64,000 nucleotides of DNA, from NCBI RefSeq assembly GCF_900114435.1, contig NZ_FOZK01000001.1:744001-808000 (forward strand), given 5' to 3'. Positions within the stretch are counted from its first letter, which is position 1. Every line of letters starts with the position of its first letter. The stretch comes from Halomicrobium zhouii (GTDB lineage Archaea; Halobacteriota; Halobacteria; Halobacteriales; Haloarculaceae). This document shows positions 1-8,064 of this stretch, one piece after another. A program made the position numbers and the translations under genes. The notes below the pieces were generated by a model that was given only the letters and a program-made list of their open reading frames with translations, was not told the DNA's origin and ran no database searches.

Positions 1-516
1 ACCACGCTCCCGGAGTTCCTCGACGGCCCGGTCGACCTCCTCGCCCTCGGCGTCGAGAGCTTCCCGCAGTTCGCGTGGCGTGCGCCGTCGGTCCCGGACG
101 GCCTCGTGAACCCGCCGAGCGAGGTAGTCGCGGTAGACGTCGCGCCCGTCCCGTGCTTTCGAGGGATCGGCGAGCCCTCTGTGACGGAGGACCTGTCCCG
201 CGTCGAGGGCCGTCCACGCGCCGACCAGCAGAAAGGCCACGCCGACGGACTGGTTGTCGCCCTCGACGGCGACCAGCGCGGCGCCGCCGGCCAGTGATAT
301 CATGCCGAGCGCGAGCGTCTCGACCTCGTCCCGGAGGTCGTACACCTCTGCGAGAAGCCGGGCGGCGCCGACGACGGCGCCCGTCGCGAGCGACGTCGCG
401 AGCTGTAGCGGCGAGGATCCGAGAAGCGCGTACAGGGCGGCGACGACCACGACCCATCCGACCAGCGCTCGCGTGGTCGCCCGCTCTCGAACCGCACCGC
501 GGAGGGTCTCTGCCAT
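1..516 (-). CDS. Membrane protein with C-terminal winged-helix-like region (partial)
   Basis: The frame is open for all 172 codons from an ATG at 516 to the window edge, so the C-terminus is missing. The N-terminal half (about residues 18-105) has four hydrophobic stretches. It is followed by a charged segment (residues about 118-172) that reads like a small helix-turn-helix: Arg-rich, then ELREALDAEGEEVDRAVEEL. The protein starts MAETLRGAVRERAT, closely like the two genes upstream on the same strand (starts 1334 and 1813, beginning MTDALQDA and MPDPLRGALRER). The three are tandem paralogs. Function is unknown. A membrane-tethered regulator is possible from the architecture only. Confidence 0.72.
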   Translation of the reverse strand, partial: MAETLRGAVRERATTRALVGWVVVVAALYALLGSSPLQLATSLATGAVVGAARLLAEVYDLRDEVETLALGMISLAGGAALVAVEGDNQSVGVAFLLVGAWTALDAGQVLRHRGLADPSKARDGRDVYRDYLARRVHEAVRDRRRTPRELREALDAEGEEVDRAVEELRERG

Positions 517-537
517 CGGACGGCGGTTCGGCGTGTC

Positions 538-554
538 GTCAAATAATCATTTCC
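538..554 (-). promoter_or_regulatory. Putative promoter (TATA element) of the first paralog
   Basis: On the minus strand this reads GGAAATGATTATTTGAC, 22-38 bp before the ATG at 516. A near-identical block lies at the same distance before the third paralog (1835-1851), and a degenerate one before the second (1356-1371). The AT-rich core sits where an archaeal TATA box should be. Confidence 0.55.
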
Positions 555-662
555 GTCGAGGTGCCGACCGATCTGGTCGACAAAGTCCGCACCGATCGCT
601 ACCGGTCGGTGCTTCGGACGGGCGAGAACTCGATGTTACTGGTCAGCATCCGTCGGTTCCAC

Positions 663-1334
663 TCATCCCTGCAACTCCACGGTGACCGGACGCGCCAGGC
701 GGCTGGCGCCCCGTTTGACTGCGCGCTGAATCCTGGCGATGGAACCCGGCGCTTCGCCTGGCGTCCGACAGGTCCTGAGTTCGCTCCCCTCGCGGGTGAG
801 CACGCGCCGCTCGTCGAGCGTCGCCAGGGCGTCGTCGACGGCCGCCGCGTCCAGGTCGAGTTCGTCGCAGAGTTCCCGCCTGGTTCTGGGCCTGTCGCGC
901 AGCGCGTAGTCGACTTGCCGGGCGACGTCGTCGCGAGGGACGCCGGGTCGGTCTGGGGGACCGCTCCCGTCGGCGTAGAGGCCATCGTGCCGGACGACCT
1001 GGACCGCGTGGAAGAGGAACCACGCGCCGACGACAAACAATCCGACGGCGACCGCTTGCGGGACCCCGCCGAAGACGAACAGCGCGGCGCCGTACGTCGT
1101 CGCGACCGCGCCGAATGCTAGTGACTTCACGGCCGACCGCAGGTCGTACGCTTCGATCAGCCAACCCGCCAGACCGATAATTACGACAGGGACGGCGATG
1201 ACGACGACGGCGTCGATCAACGATAGTGTCGACGTTCGGATTTGCCAGTAGATGCCACCGGCGACGGCGAGCCCTTCCAGTACTGACTGGAGTTTCTCTC
1301 GGTATTCGTCAGCGTCCTGGAGGGCGTCCGTCAT
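663..1334 (-). CDS. Membrane protein with C-terminal winged-helix-like domain, paralog 2
   Basis: This is a 223-residue protein with about four membrane segments (residues about 22-110) and a cytoplasmic tail. Residues about 135-190 (DVARQVDYALRDRPRTRRE..., ending LDERRVLTREG) look like a winged helix: an Arg-rich helix, an acidic helix, then a wing. I chose the ATG at 1334 over the longer one at 1361. It lines up with the N-termini of the two neighbours, and the promoter-like block at 1356-1371 would overlap the longer start. It is the only complete member of the triplet carrying both membrane and DNA-binding-like parts. Haloarchaeal genomes hold many such orphan membrane/wHTH proteins. No specific function can be assigned. 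Confidence 0.75.
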   Translation of the reverse strand: MTDALQDADEYREKLQSVLEGLAVAGGIYWQIRTSTLSLIDAVVVIAVPVVIIGLAGWLIEAYDLRSAVKSLAFGAVATTYGAALFVFGGVPQAVAVGLFVVGAWFLFHAVQVVRHDGLYADGSGPPDRPGVPRDDVARQVDYALRDRPRTRRELCDELDLDAAAVDDALATLDERRVLTREGSELRTCRTPGEAPGSIARIQRAVKRGASRLARPVTVELQG

Positions 1335-1355
1335 CAATCGTGGTCTCTCCCTCGT

Positions 1356-1371
1356 GTCCATTAGTCATTTT
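1356..1371 (-). promoter_or_regulatory. Putative promoter of paralog 2 (degenerate copy)
   Basis: On the minus strand this reads AATGACTAATGGAC, matching 11 of 14 positions of the AATGATTATYTGAC block before the other two paralogs. It begins 22 bp before the ATG at 1334. Confidence 0.4.
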
Positions 1372-1417
1372 GTTTGCGGCACCGGCGGCGTTCGACCGCT
1401 GACGGCCGCGTCCAGAT

Positions 1418-1813
1418 CTATCCGGCGGCGTCGGCCCAGACGCCTTCCCGGCGGAGTCGCCGAACGCCGTCGTACAGGATCCAGCAGCCGGCGACGGTGA
1501 GGGCGGCGAGGAACAGGAACTGCCAGATTCCTCCTGGCTCGTCGAACATCGCCACCGATTCGAGGAACAGTATCGCGCCGATGCCGGAGAGACCGACGAT
1601 GCCGACGACGAGCGGCTTGATCGCGGAACTGAACCCGTAGACGTCGCCCAGGACGTCGATCGAATCGATACTGAAGAGGAGTGCGACCAGGAGTGCGACC
1701 TGGACCAGCGCACCGTCGAACATGAGCCAGAATATGGCGGCGATGGTCGCCCAGCCGAGAACGGAGCCCACCGTCGTTCGTTCCCGGAGGGCACCGCGGA
1801 GGGGGTCGGGCAT
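1418..1813 (-). CDS. Membrane protein, paralog 3 (lacks the winged-helix tail)
   Basis: This 131-residue protein begins MPDPLRGALRERTTV, like paralog 1, and has four hydrophobic segments (about residues 18-38, 40-55, 65-90, 95-115). It stops at the LRREGVWAD position, which aligns with VRHDGLYAD of paralog 2 and LRHRGLADP of paralog 1. The C-terminal winged-helix-like part of the other two is therefore absent. The stop lies just after the alignable membrane domain, suggesting either domain loss here or gain in the others. Its promoter overlaps the stop codon of cofH upstream. Function unknown. Confidence 0.72.
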   Translation of the reverse strand: MPDPLRGALRERTTVGSVLGWATIAAIFWLMFDGALVQVALLVALLFSIDSIDVLGDVYGFSSAIKPLVVGIVGLSGIGAILFLESVAMFDEPGGIWQFLFLAALTVAGCWILYDGVRRLRREGVWADAAG

Positions 1814-1834
1814 CGGGAGCCGATTCCGGCTCCT

Positions 1835-1851
1835 GTCAGATAATCATTCCC
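1835..1851 (-). promoter_or_regulatory. Putative promoter of paralog 3, overlapping the cofH stop
   Basis: On the minus strand this reads GGGAATGATTATCTGAC, 22-38 bp before the ATG at 1813 and nearly identical to the block at 538-554. It overlaps the last codons and TGA of cofH (1844-1846), so this gene may be transcribed separately from cofH. Confidence 0.5.
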
Positions 1852-3205
1852 TTCGCGGCACCAGCGGCGTCCCGTCGGCCTGCGGGCCGAGTTCCGGGCC
1901 GAACGGCGGGTCGTCGGGGTCGATCTGGCGCCGTTGCTCGTAGTCGGTCGAGCGCTCGACGGGCGTCCGGCCGACGGCGGATATCATCTCGACGTACTCC
2001 GCGAAGGAGCGTGCCTCGCCGTAGCCCCCTCCCGCGCGCTTGGTTATCTCCTCGGAGAGGATGGTGCCCATGAAGTCGTCGGCGCCACAGGCGAGCATCT
2101 TCAGGCCCTGCTCGTCGCCGTATTTCACCCACGAGGACTGGATGTGGTCGATATTGTCGAGGAACAGGCGGGAGACGGCGATCATCAGTTCGTCCTCGGC
2201 CGTCGTCGCGCCGCCGGAGACCATGCCGCGCTCGAAGAGGGGAGTGTCCGGGTGGATGAAGGACAGCGGGACGAACTCGGTGACGTTGCCCGTCCGGTCC
2301 TGGAGGTCGCGGAGTCGCTCCAGGTGCATGACGCGGTGCATCTCGTTCTCGACGTGGCCGTACATGATGGTGGAGGTCATCGGGAGGCCGACGCTGGCGG
2401 CCGCCTCCATCGCCTCCAGCCACTCGTCGGTGCGGATCTTGCCGGGGCAGATCTCCGCGCGCACCTCGTCGACGAGGATCTCGGCGGCAGTGCCGGGCAC
2501 CGAATTCAGTCCCGCCTCTTTCAGGCGGCCGTACACCTCCTCGTAGCTCCAGTCGGTGCCACGGCGGGCGTGGTACGCCTCCTCGGGCGTCATCGAATGG
2601 AGGTGGACGCCGCCGACGGACATCGCCGTCATCTGCTCGCAGTAGGTGCCCGGGTCGACGTCGTACTCCGCGGGCGGGCGGTAGTTCAGGTCGTCGCGCT
2701 CACTCGACTCCATAATCTCGCGGTGCTCGTCGTCGAGCGCGAAGGCGGGGTGCAGGCCCGAAACCGAGGTCACCTCGTAGATGCCCGTCTCCAGGGCGTC
2801 CTCGACGATGCGGCGGGACTCTTTCGGCGTCTTCGTGAAGCCGCCGTGCTCTTCGTCGTTGGCGGAGCGGAACTTCTCGGAGCGGTCCTTGAAGTTACAG
2901 AACAGACAGCCCGTGTTGCACGCGGTGGTGACGTTGTTGTTCAGGTTCGCGACGAAGGTCACCTCGTCGCCGACCACCTCGGCGCGGCGGCGGTCTGCCG
3001 CTTCGAGCACCTGCTCTTTCCGGACGGGGTCGATTCGCTCGTGGTCCGTGCCAGTCGTCAGCAGTTCGACGCCGTCGTCGACCGTGAGGCGCTCGCCGTC
3101 CCTGGCCTTCGCCAGCGCGTTCTCGAAGGACTGGTCCGTCTCCGGCCGGTGACGGAAGTCGAACTCGTCGCGGGGCACGTTCGGCGACCGTGAGGCGTCC
3201 GACAT
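1844..3205 (-). CDS. cofH: FO synthase subunit 2 (CofH), radical SAM
   Basis: CofH joins 5-amino-6-ribitylaminouracil to a tyrosine-derived fragment in making the deazaflavin FO, the chromophore of coenzyme F420; CofG completes the ring. The radical-SAM cluster motif CxxxCxxC is seen as CNTGCLFC at about residue 98. It is preceded by NLNNNVTTA and followed by NF, as is typical of CofH rather than MqnC/MqnE. The 453 residues fit the haloarchaeal two-subunit form. A GG(T)E-like SAM stretch and the motif PGTAAEILVDEVRAEICPGK are also present. CofG is not in this window. The gene stands alone on the minus strand, with the short paralog downstream. Confidence 0.95.
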   Translation of the reverse strand: MSDASRSPNVPRDEFDFRHRPETDQSFENALAKARDGERLTVDDGVELLTTGTDHERIDPVRKEQVLEAADRRRAEVVGDEVTFVANLNNNVTTACNTGCLFCNFKDRSEKFRSANDEEHGGFTKTPKESRRIVEDALETGIYEVTSVSGLHPAFALDDEHREIMESSERDDLNYRPPAEYDVDPGTYCEQMTAMSVGGVHLHSMTPEEAYHARRGTDWSYEEVYGRLKEAGLNSVPGTAAEILVDEVRAEICPGKIRTDEWLEAMEAAASVGLPMTSTIMYGHVENEMHRVMHLERLRDLQDRTGNVTEFVPLSFIHPDTPLFERGMVSGGATTAEDELMIAVSRLFLDNIDHIQSSWVKYGDEQGLKMLACGADDFMGTILSEEITKRAGGGYGEARSFAEYVEMISAVGRTPVERSTDYEQRRQIDPDDPPFGPELGPQADGTPLVPRRE

Positions 3206-3274
3206 CTGGCGCTTCCTACGGCGACCACGGTAAAAACGTGCGGGAAGCCGGAAACGGCTGGTTTTCCGTCAGTT

Positions 3275-3979
3275 TCACCGGGTCGTGTTCCGGTTCACGT
3301 TCTGGATCGACAGGCCGGTGGAGTTGTCGAGGCGGAAGCCGGGTACCGTGTTGTTCGCAAGGGTCACGTTGTCGAGCGTCACGTCCTGTGCGTCCTGGAC
3401 GTAGACGCCGACGTACCAGTGCTGGACAGTCACGTTGCTGATGGTGACGTTGGAGACGGTGCCGTTCTCGGTCCCCGGGCGGACGACGATGCCGTTGACG
3501 ACCGATTCGTTGACGTCGGCCGAGGCGTTCGCACCGTCGGAGACGGTCGCATTGTCCGACACGTTCGTCGCGTTGGCCGTCCCGTTCCCGGTGAGGTTCA
3601 GCGCGCTCGCGTCGCTCCCGTCGACGGTGTAGCCGTTCCCGTCGAGGGTGACGTCGCTGGCTTCGACGGCGAGACAGGCGCTCGTGTTCGCATCGGCTGC
3701 GACGACCCCGGTCTCGTTCGGGAGGGACGTCTCGTTCGAATCTCCGGACGTGGCGACGACGTCGGTGGATCCGTCGTCGCTGACGGCGCTCGCGTTCGCC
3801 GAGTCGTTCACGCCGATGGATCCGTTCAGTTCGTACGTTCCGGACTCGTCGATGGTCGTACACTCGCCGATCTGCTGGCCCTGTCCCTGTGCGGCGACGG
3901 TTCCGACCAGCGCCGGCGCGGCGATCGCGGTCGTGAGCAGGACGGCGACGGCGACGACGGTCGATCTCGTTCGATCCAT
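3275..3979 (-). CDS. Secreted Asn/Thr-rich protein with parallel beta-helix-like repeats
   Basis: This is a 234-residue exported protein. The ATG at 3979 gives MDRTRS, a hydrophobic signal core, and a likely signal-peptidase site after VGTVAAQG near residue 32; an ATG 18 bp upstream is possible. The mature part is rich in Asn-x-Thr/Ser sequons (NVT, NAT, NDS, NES). The C-terminal 80 residues carry short repeats such as VSNVTISNVTVQ and VTLDNVTLANNTV, as in right-handed beta-helix (NosD/PbH1) surface proteins. Many sequons suggest a heavily N-glycosylated surface protein. No catalytic residues are recognisable. Confidence 0.78.
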   Translation of the reverse strand: MDRTRSTVVAVAVLLTTAIAAPALVGTVAAQGQGQQIGECTTIDESGTYELNGSIGVNDSANASAVSDDGSTDVVATSGDSNETSLPNETGVVAADANTSACLAVEASDVTLDGNGYTVDGSDASALNLTGNGTANATNVSDNATVSDGANASADVNESVVNGIVVRPGTENGTVSNVTISNVTVQHWYVGVYVQDAQDVTLDNVTLANNTVPGFRLDNSTGLSIQNVNRNTTR

Positions 3980-4127
3980 ACCCCGGGATGGCGCCATCGG
4001 CCTATTGTTAACAGGTCCGTTGTGCGAGACGCGCCACAGCCGGGCCGAGTAGGGGGAACGAGAACGCGAGCGGGCTGAGTATTGTCCGACCCTAGAGCGG
4101 ACAAACGAGGGCTTTCCCGGGCCGCGC

Positions 4128-5159
4128 TCACCCGCCGGCGGGGAGGTAGTCGACGACGCTCGTCGCGGTTTCGAGGACGACCCACGCGACGAAGAGCCCG
4201 TAAGCGACCAGCAAGGCGACCGATTCGGCCGTCGAGAGGGCGAGCTCGGTCCGGAGGACGGTGAACAGCAGGACCGTGGCGAGGGTGAGGACGGCGAACA
4301 TCGGAATCGCGAGCGCGAAGTTGAACGACCAGTGGCCGACGATGAGGACGCCGACGGGGATGGCGACCAGCAGGTCGAAGGTGTTCGACCCGAGGACGTT
4401 CGCCAGTGAGGCGACGCCGCGGTCGTCACGGGCGGCCCGGACGCTCACGAGCGCGTCGGGGAGGCTCGTCGCGGCCGCGAGGACGGTCACCCCCATGATG
4501 AACCCGGGGACGCCGGCGACCGTCCCGAGCGTCTCCACAGCGCCGACGAGTTCGTGGACGGCGACCAGGATGACCACCAGCCCGGCCAGCAGGAAACCCC
4601 ACTGCCGACCGACGTCGACCCCCTCGCCGGCGGACGGATCGGCGACGTAGTCGGCCGTGTCCTGGGCCTGGATGAACAGGTAGAGCCCGTAGAGACCGAG
4701 CGGGATCAACGCCAGCGGCCGGGTGAGCGTCCCGGCGATGTAGTCGACGGTCGTATCCGGGTTGTAGATGACCGCCATCGCGAAGGTGATCACCAGCGCG
4801 GAGACGGCGAGCATGTAGAACTGGGCCTCCTTGTACACGAGCGTCCGGTTGGCCTCGATGTCCTCCTCGGTCGAGATGCCGGCGACCGCCGGGATGACGA
4901 GGACGTTGAAGATGGCCGACCCCACGATGGCGCCGGCACCGAGCCCCAGCGACTCCGTGAGGACTGCAGAGAAGACGACCGTCGCCAGCTCCGGAAAGCT
5001 CGACCCGACCGCGGCGACGATGGATCCCTGGACGACCTGCGGGAGGCCGTAGTACCCCGAGAGATCCTCGCTCGCGGATTCGAGCCAGGCGCTCCCGAGC
5101 CAGACGGCCCCGGTCGCGACCACGACGATCCCCGCTGCGAACGCGGTCGATCCAGCCAT
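4128..5159 (-). CDS. Sodium/calcium exchanger family (CaCA) membrane protein
   Basis: This 343-residue protein has ten or eleven hydrophobic segments and the two inverted alpha repeats of the CaCA superfamily. Alpha-1 contains GSSFPELATV (about residues 53-62) and GSAIFNVLV; alpha-2 contains AATSLPDALVSV and GSNTFDLLVA. The acidic residues in these motifs (E in PELA, D in PDAL) coordinate Ca2+ in characterised members. It would exchange Na+ (or H+) for Ca2+ across the cytoplasmic membrane. The start at 5159 (MAGSTAF) places the first membrane segment at the N-terminus; the longer reading frame adds a non-membrane tail. Divergent from purC, with 116 bp between starts. Confidence 0.92.
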   Translation of the reverse strand: MAGSTAFAAGIVVVATGAVWLGSAWLESASEDLSGYYGLPQVVQGSIVAAVGSSFPELATVVFSAVLTESLGLGAGAIVGSAIFNVLVIPAVAGISTEEDIEANRTLVYKEAQFYMLAVSALVITFAMAVIYNPDTTVDYIAGTLTRPLALIPLGLYGLYLFIQAQDTADYVADPSAGEGVDVGRQWGFLLAGLVVILVAVHELVGAVETLGTVAGVPGFIMGVTVLAAATSLPDALVSVRAARDDRGVASLANVLGSNTFDLLVAIPVGVLIVGHWSFNFALAIPMFAVLTLATVLLFTVLRTELALSTAESVALLVAYGLFVAWVVLETATSVVDYLPAGG

Positions 5160-5275
5160 GGGGTCACACTGGTCAGACCAGCCGAATAGCTGTTTTGGGA
5201 CGGCGGCCAGCGCGCATGGACGGAGCTGACCGCGAGTGAGAAACGTCTTTGGTCCGGGCCCGAGAGCCTTCGCCA

Positions 5276-6304
5276 ATGACCTCTGTGAAGGAGTTCCGCG
5301 TGGACGAACCCGCCACCGCCGACGACCTCGGCCGGGGCGCGTTCGTCTTCACCGACGACTACTCCGTCTTCGACTGGGGGAAGATGCCCGACGAGATCCC
5401 CGACAAGGGGGCCTCGCTGTGCACCATGGGCGCGTTCAACTTCGAACTGCTGGAGGCCGAGGGAGTCCCGACGCACTACGATGGCGTCGTGCTGGAAGAC
5501 GAGACCCTCTCGCTCGACGCGGCCCTCGACGACGGCGTCGCGCCCCGGGAGATGGCCATCGAACTCACGCAGGTCCCGGACCTCCCCTTCGAATCCAGCG
5601 CGTACGACTACGACGCCTACCACGCCGACGCCGGCGAGAACTACCTGGTCCCCCTGGAGATCGTCTTCCGGAACCGGGTCGGCGTCGGCTCCTCGCTCCG
5701 CTCCCGCACCGACCCCGCCGACCACGGCCTCGACCTCGACGAGTGGCCCGCCGAGACCGTCGAACTGGACGACCCTATCGTCGAGTTCTCCACGAAGTAC
5801 GAGGAGCAGGACCGCTATCTCGACCGGGCGGCGGCCGACCGAATCGCCGGCGTCGCCGACGTCGACGACCTCGAAGCCGTCGCCCGAGAGGTGAATCGCG
5901 TCGTCACCGAGCAGGCCGCCGAGGCCGACCTCGTCCACCAGGACGGCAAGATCGAGTGTCTCTACTACCAGGGCGAGATTCGCGTCGCGGACGTCGTCGG
6001 CACCTTCGACGAGAACCGCTTCGCCTACGACGGTCAGCAGGTTTCGAAGGAAGTCGTCCGCCAGTACCACAAGCGGACCCAGCCAGACTGGGTCGCCGCG
6101 GTCTCCGAGGCCAAGGAACGGGCCGACGCCGAGGGCCTCGCCGACTGGAAGTCGCTGTGCGAGGAGTCACCTGAACCGCTCGACGCGGGCGTGATACAGG
6201 CCGCTCGTGACCTCTACTGTGCCGGGACGAACGCCTACGTCGGCCGCGCGGTGTTCGACGCGCCGTCGCTCGACGACGCCGTCGAGCAGGTCCGCGACCT
6301 CTGA
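5276..6304 (+). CDS. purC: Phosphoribosylaminoimidazole-succinocarboxamide synthase
   Basis: PurC joins CAIR with aspartate using ATP to give SAICAR in de novo purine synthesis. Recognisable features are the N-terminal [20 protein letters not shown] (SAICAR-synthetase signature 1), [16 protein letters not shown], and near the C-terminus [30 protein letters not shown]. The 342 residues fit the longer haloarchaeal form. ATG 5276 was chosen because MTSVKEFRV matches the family N-terminus and an earlier frame adds only a short GC-rich tail. It lies near purU and purS-purQ, but not in one operon with them. Confidence 0.95.
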   Translation: MTSVKEFRVDEPATADDLGRGAFVFTDDYSVFDWGKMPDEIPDKGASLCTMGAFNFELLEAEGVPTHYDGVVLEDETLSLDAALDDGVAPREMAIELTQVPDLPFESSAYDYDAYHADAGENYLVPLEIVFRNRVGVGSSLRSRTDPADHGLDLDEWPAETVELDDPIVEFSTKYEEQDRYLDRAAADRIAGVADVDDLEAVAREVNRVVTEQAAEADLVHQDGKIECLYYQGEIRVADVVGTFDENRFAYDGQQVSKEVVRQYHKRTQPDWVAAVSEAKERADAEGLADWKSLCEESPEPLDAGVIQAARDLYCAGTNAYVGRAVFDAPSLDDAVEQVRDL

Positions 6305-6350
6305 GTTCGACGGCGGCTCTCTCGCTTCTCCAGGGAGACGACGGAAATCC

Positions 6351-6746
6351 ATGACTGACCACACGACCGAGAACGGCGTTCGTCGGCGAACTACGGCGCC
6401 CCCCGACGCAGACGACCGGTTCTCCGTTCCACTTCGCGGCGTCGCCGTCGACCCTGCGACCCGCTGTGACCACTACGACTCAGACCGCGACGTGGTCGCG
6501 ATCCGGTTCGCCTGTTGTGACTGTTACTACCCGTGTTTTCGCTGCCACGAAGCGGTCACCGACCACGAGCCCGGGCGAATCTCACCGGACCGGTTCGACC
6601 GGCCCGCAGTCCTCTGCGGTAGCTGTGGCGCGACGCTGTCGGTCGACGCGTACCTCGACTGCGACGACTCCTGCCCCGAGTGCGGAGCGGCGTTCAATCC
6701 CGGCTGCCGGCGCCACCGGGACCGCTACTTCGCCGTGGGAGAATGA
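6351..6746 (+). CDS. CHY-type zinc finger protein
   Basis: This 131-residue acidic protein has many Cys and His ligands. It has CDHYDSDRD, then CCDCYYPCFRCHEAVTDH, then LCGSCGATLS, and finally CPECGAAFNPGCRRH, the spacing of the CHY zinc finger (zf-CHY). Three zinc ions are expected. Haloarchaea usually encode one such small stand-alone protein, whose role is not established. The ATG at 6351 is 46 bp after the purC stop, so it may be read from the purC promoter. Confidence 0.88.
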   Translation: MTDHTTENGVRRRTTAPPDADDRFSVPLRGVAVDPATRCDHYDSDRDVVAIRFACCDCYYPCFRCHEAVTDHEPGRISPDRFDRPAVLCGSCGATLSVDAYLDCDDSCPECGAAFNPGCRRHRDRYFAVGE

Positions 6747-6762
6747 GCTCGCGTTCGGGCGA

Positions 6763-6922
6763 TTAGTCGTCCGCCTCTGCGAACCGTCCGACTACGGGGT
6801 CGGGCACGCTCTTGCGAGCGGCCCTCCCTGGCCTAGTCGTCCGCTTCTGCGAAGCTGCTGCCTAAGTCCTCGGACGCGCTAGCGCGCAGTCCTTGGTGGC
6901 TTAGTCATCAGCCTCGACCTCG
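6763..6922 (-). repeat. Repeated copies of the purU 3' end
   Basis: Read on the minus strand, positions 6763-6784 and 6833-6854 both spell TTC GCA GAR GCG GAC GAC TAR, that is FAEADD-stop. This echoes the true purU end at 6901-6918 (VEADD-stop). The first two copies agree at 18 of 22 positions. They sit downstream of purU and look like duplications of an acidic C-terminal tail, or of a neighbouring gene end. Confidence 0.6.
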
Positions 6923-7884
6923 GCGTCCTCGTCGTCCGCTCCCGCGACGATCTCGCCGAGTCCGTCGATGGGTCGGTCTGGATTGATATCGTCGAGTTCA
7001 GCGGGGGCGCCCAGCTGGGCCTCGACGTCGTCGGCGTCACGGAGCCTGGTCCGGCCGCGGTGGACGGTGACCTCGTCGGCGAGGTGGAGCCTGATGGCCT
7101 CCAGCAGCGCCTCGGCCTCCAGGGGCTGGCCGATCTGCTGGAGTTCCTCCTCGCTGGCGTCGTCGGGGACGTTGAACGCCCGCTGGGTGATGATCGGGCC
7201 CTGATCGAGGTCCGTCGTCACGTAGTGGGCCGTGACGCCGGCGATGCGGACGCCCTCCTCGATGGCCTGCATGTACGCCGAGGCGCCCGGGAAGGAGGGG
7301 AGCAGGCTCGGGTGGACGTTGATGATCCGGCTCTCGTACCGGAAGACGACGTCGGGGCTGAGGATGCGCATGTAGCGCGCGAGGACGATCAGGTCGGCGT
7401 TGTACTCGGCCAGCAGGTCCAGCAGTTCGTCCTCGTCGGGGGTCCCCTTCTCGTCGCCGATGTCGTGGAAGGGGACGTCGTACTTCTCGGCGAGCGGCTG
7501 GAGGTCGGGATGGTTGCCGATGACGACGTCGATGTCGGCCTCCAGGTCGCCGCTGGCCCACGCCTCGAACAGCGCCTCCAGGCAGTGGCTCTCCTTCGTG
7601 ACGAGGACGGCGATCGACTGGGTCTCGCGCTCGGCTGGGAAGCGAACCTGGACGTCGACGCCGAGGTTGTCGCCGAGTTCGTCGAGGTCCTCCCGGAGTT
7701 TCTCCTCCGTGCAGACCATCCCCTCCGTGTCGACGTGCATCGTCATCCGGAACACGCCCTCGCGGACGGCCTGGTCCAGATCCTCGATGTTGATGCTCCG
7801 CTCGAACAGCAGCGAGGTGACCTCCGCGATGAGGCCAGTGTCGTCCTCGCCGACGACGGTTATCTCCGTGAGGTGGCGCGTCAT
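6901..7884 (-). CDS. purU: Formyltetrahydrofolate deformylase-like protein
   Basis: PurU hydrolyses 10-formyl-THF to formate and THF. The order is an N-terminal ACT domain (about residues 5-80, TEITVVGEDDTGLIAEVTSL) and a formyltransferase-fold catalytic domain (about 90-280). The catalytic core has IGNHPDL, LARYMRILSP, INVHPSLLPSFPGA and TTDLDQGPII, which supply the Asn/His/Asp triad. An acidic tail of about 45 residues follows (ending EADD), a halophilic extension. The ATG at 7884 (MTRHLTE) puts the ACT strand at the N-terminus. Formate made here could feed formate-dependent purine steps, consistent with nearby purC and purS/purQ. Confidence 0.93.
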   Translation of the reverse strand: MTRHLTEITVVGEDDTGLIAEVTSLLFERSINIEDLDQAVREGVFRMTMHVDTEGMVCTEEKLREDLDELGDNLGVDVQVRFPAERETQSIAVLVTKESHCLEALFEAWASGDLEADIDVVIGNHPDLQPLAEKYDVPFHDIGDEKGTPDEDELLDLLAEYNADLIVLARYMRILSPDVVFRYESRIINVHPSLLPSFPGASAYMQAIEEGVRIAGVTAHYVTTDLDQGPIITQRAFNVPDDASEEELQQIGQPLEAEALLEAIRLHLADEVTVHRGRTRLRDADDVEAQLGAPAELDDINPDRPIDGLGEIVAGADDEDAEVEADD

Positions 7885-8029
7885 GTGGCCCACCTCGTCG
7901 CGCTACCGGCGGTCATTGCTCCCGAATCCGACAGCGCGAGCCAAAAACCTTCGCGTTTCGTCGACGGCGTCGGCGGTCGACGTTTCGTTCACCAGATTGC
8001 ACCTTCATTGCCCGGACAGTTTTCCGCAA

Positions 8030-8037
8030 TTATATAT
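8030..8037 (+). promoter_or_regulatory. TATA box of the PKD protein gene
   Basis: TTATATATG lies in an otherwise GC-rich region, 28-35 bp before the ATG at 8065. This spacing predicts a leaderless or near-leaderless transcript. Confidence 0.55.
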
Positions 8038-8064
8038 GTCGTCGCGGTGCCACCTGAACGTACG

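Noticed and set aside
1934-3193. 419-codon plus-strand ORF opposite cofH
   Set aside because: It mirrors the cofH coding strand, a typical long shadow frame in high-GC DNA. The cofH motifs are unequivocal on the minus strand.
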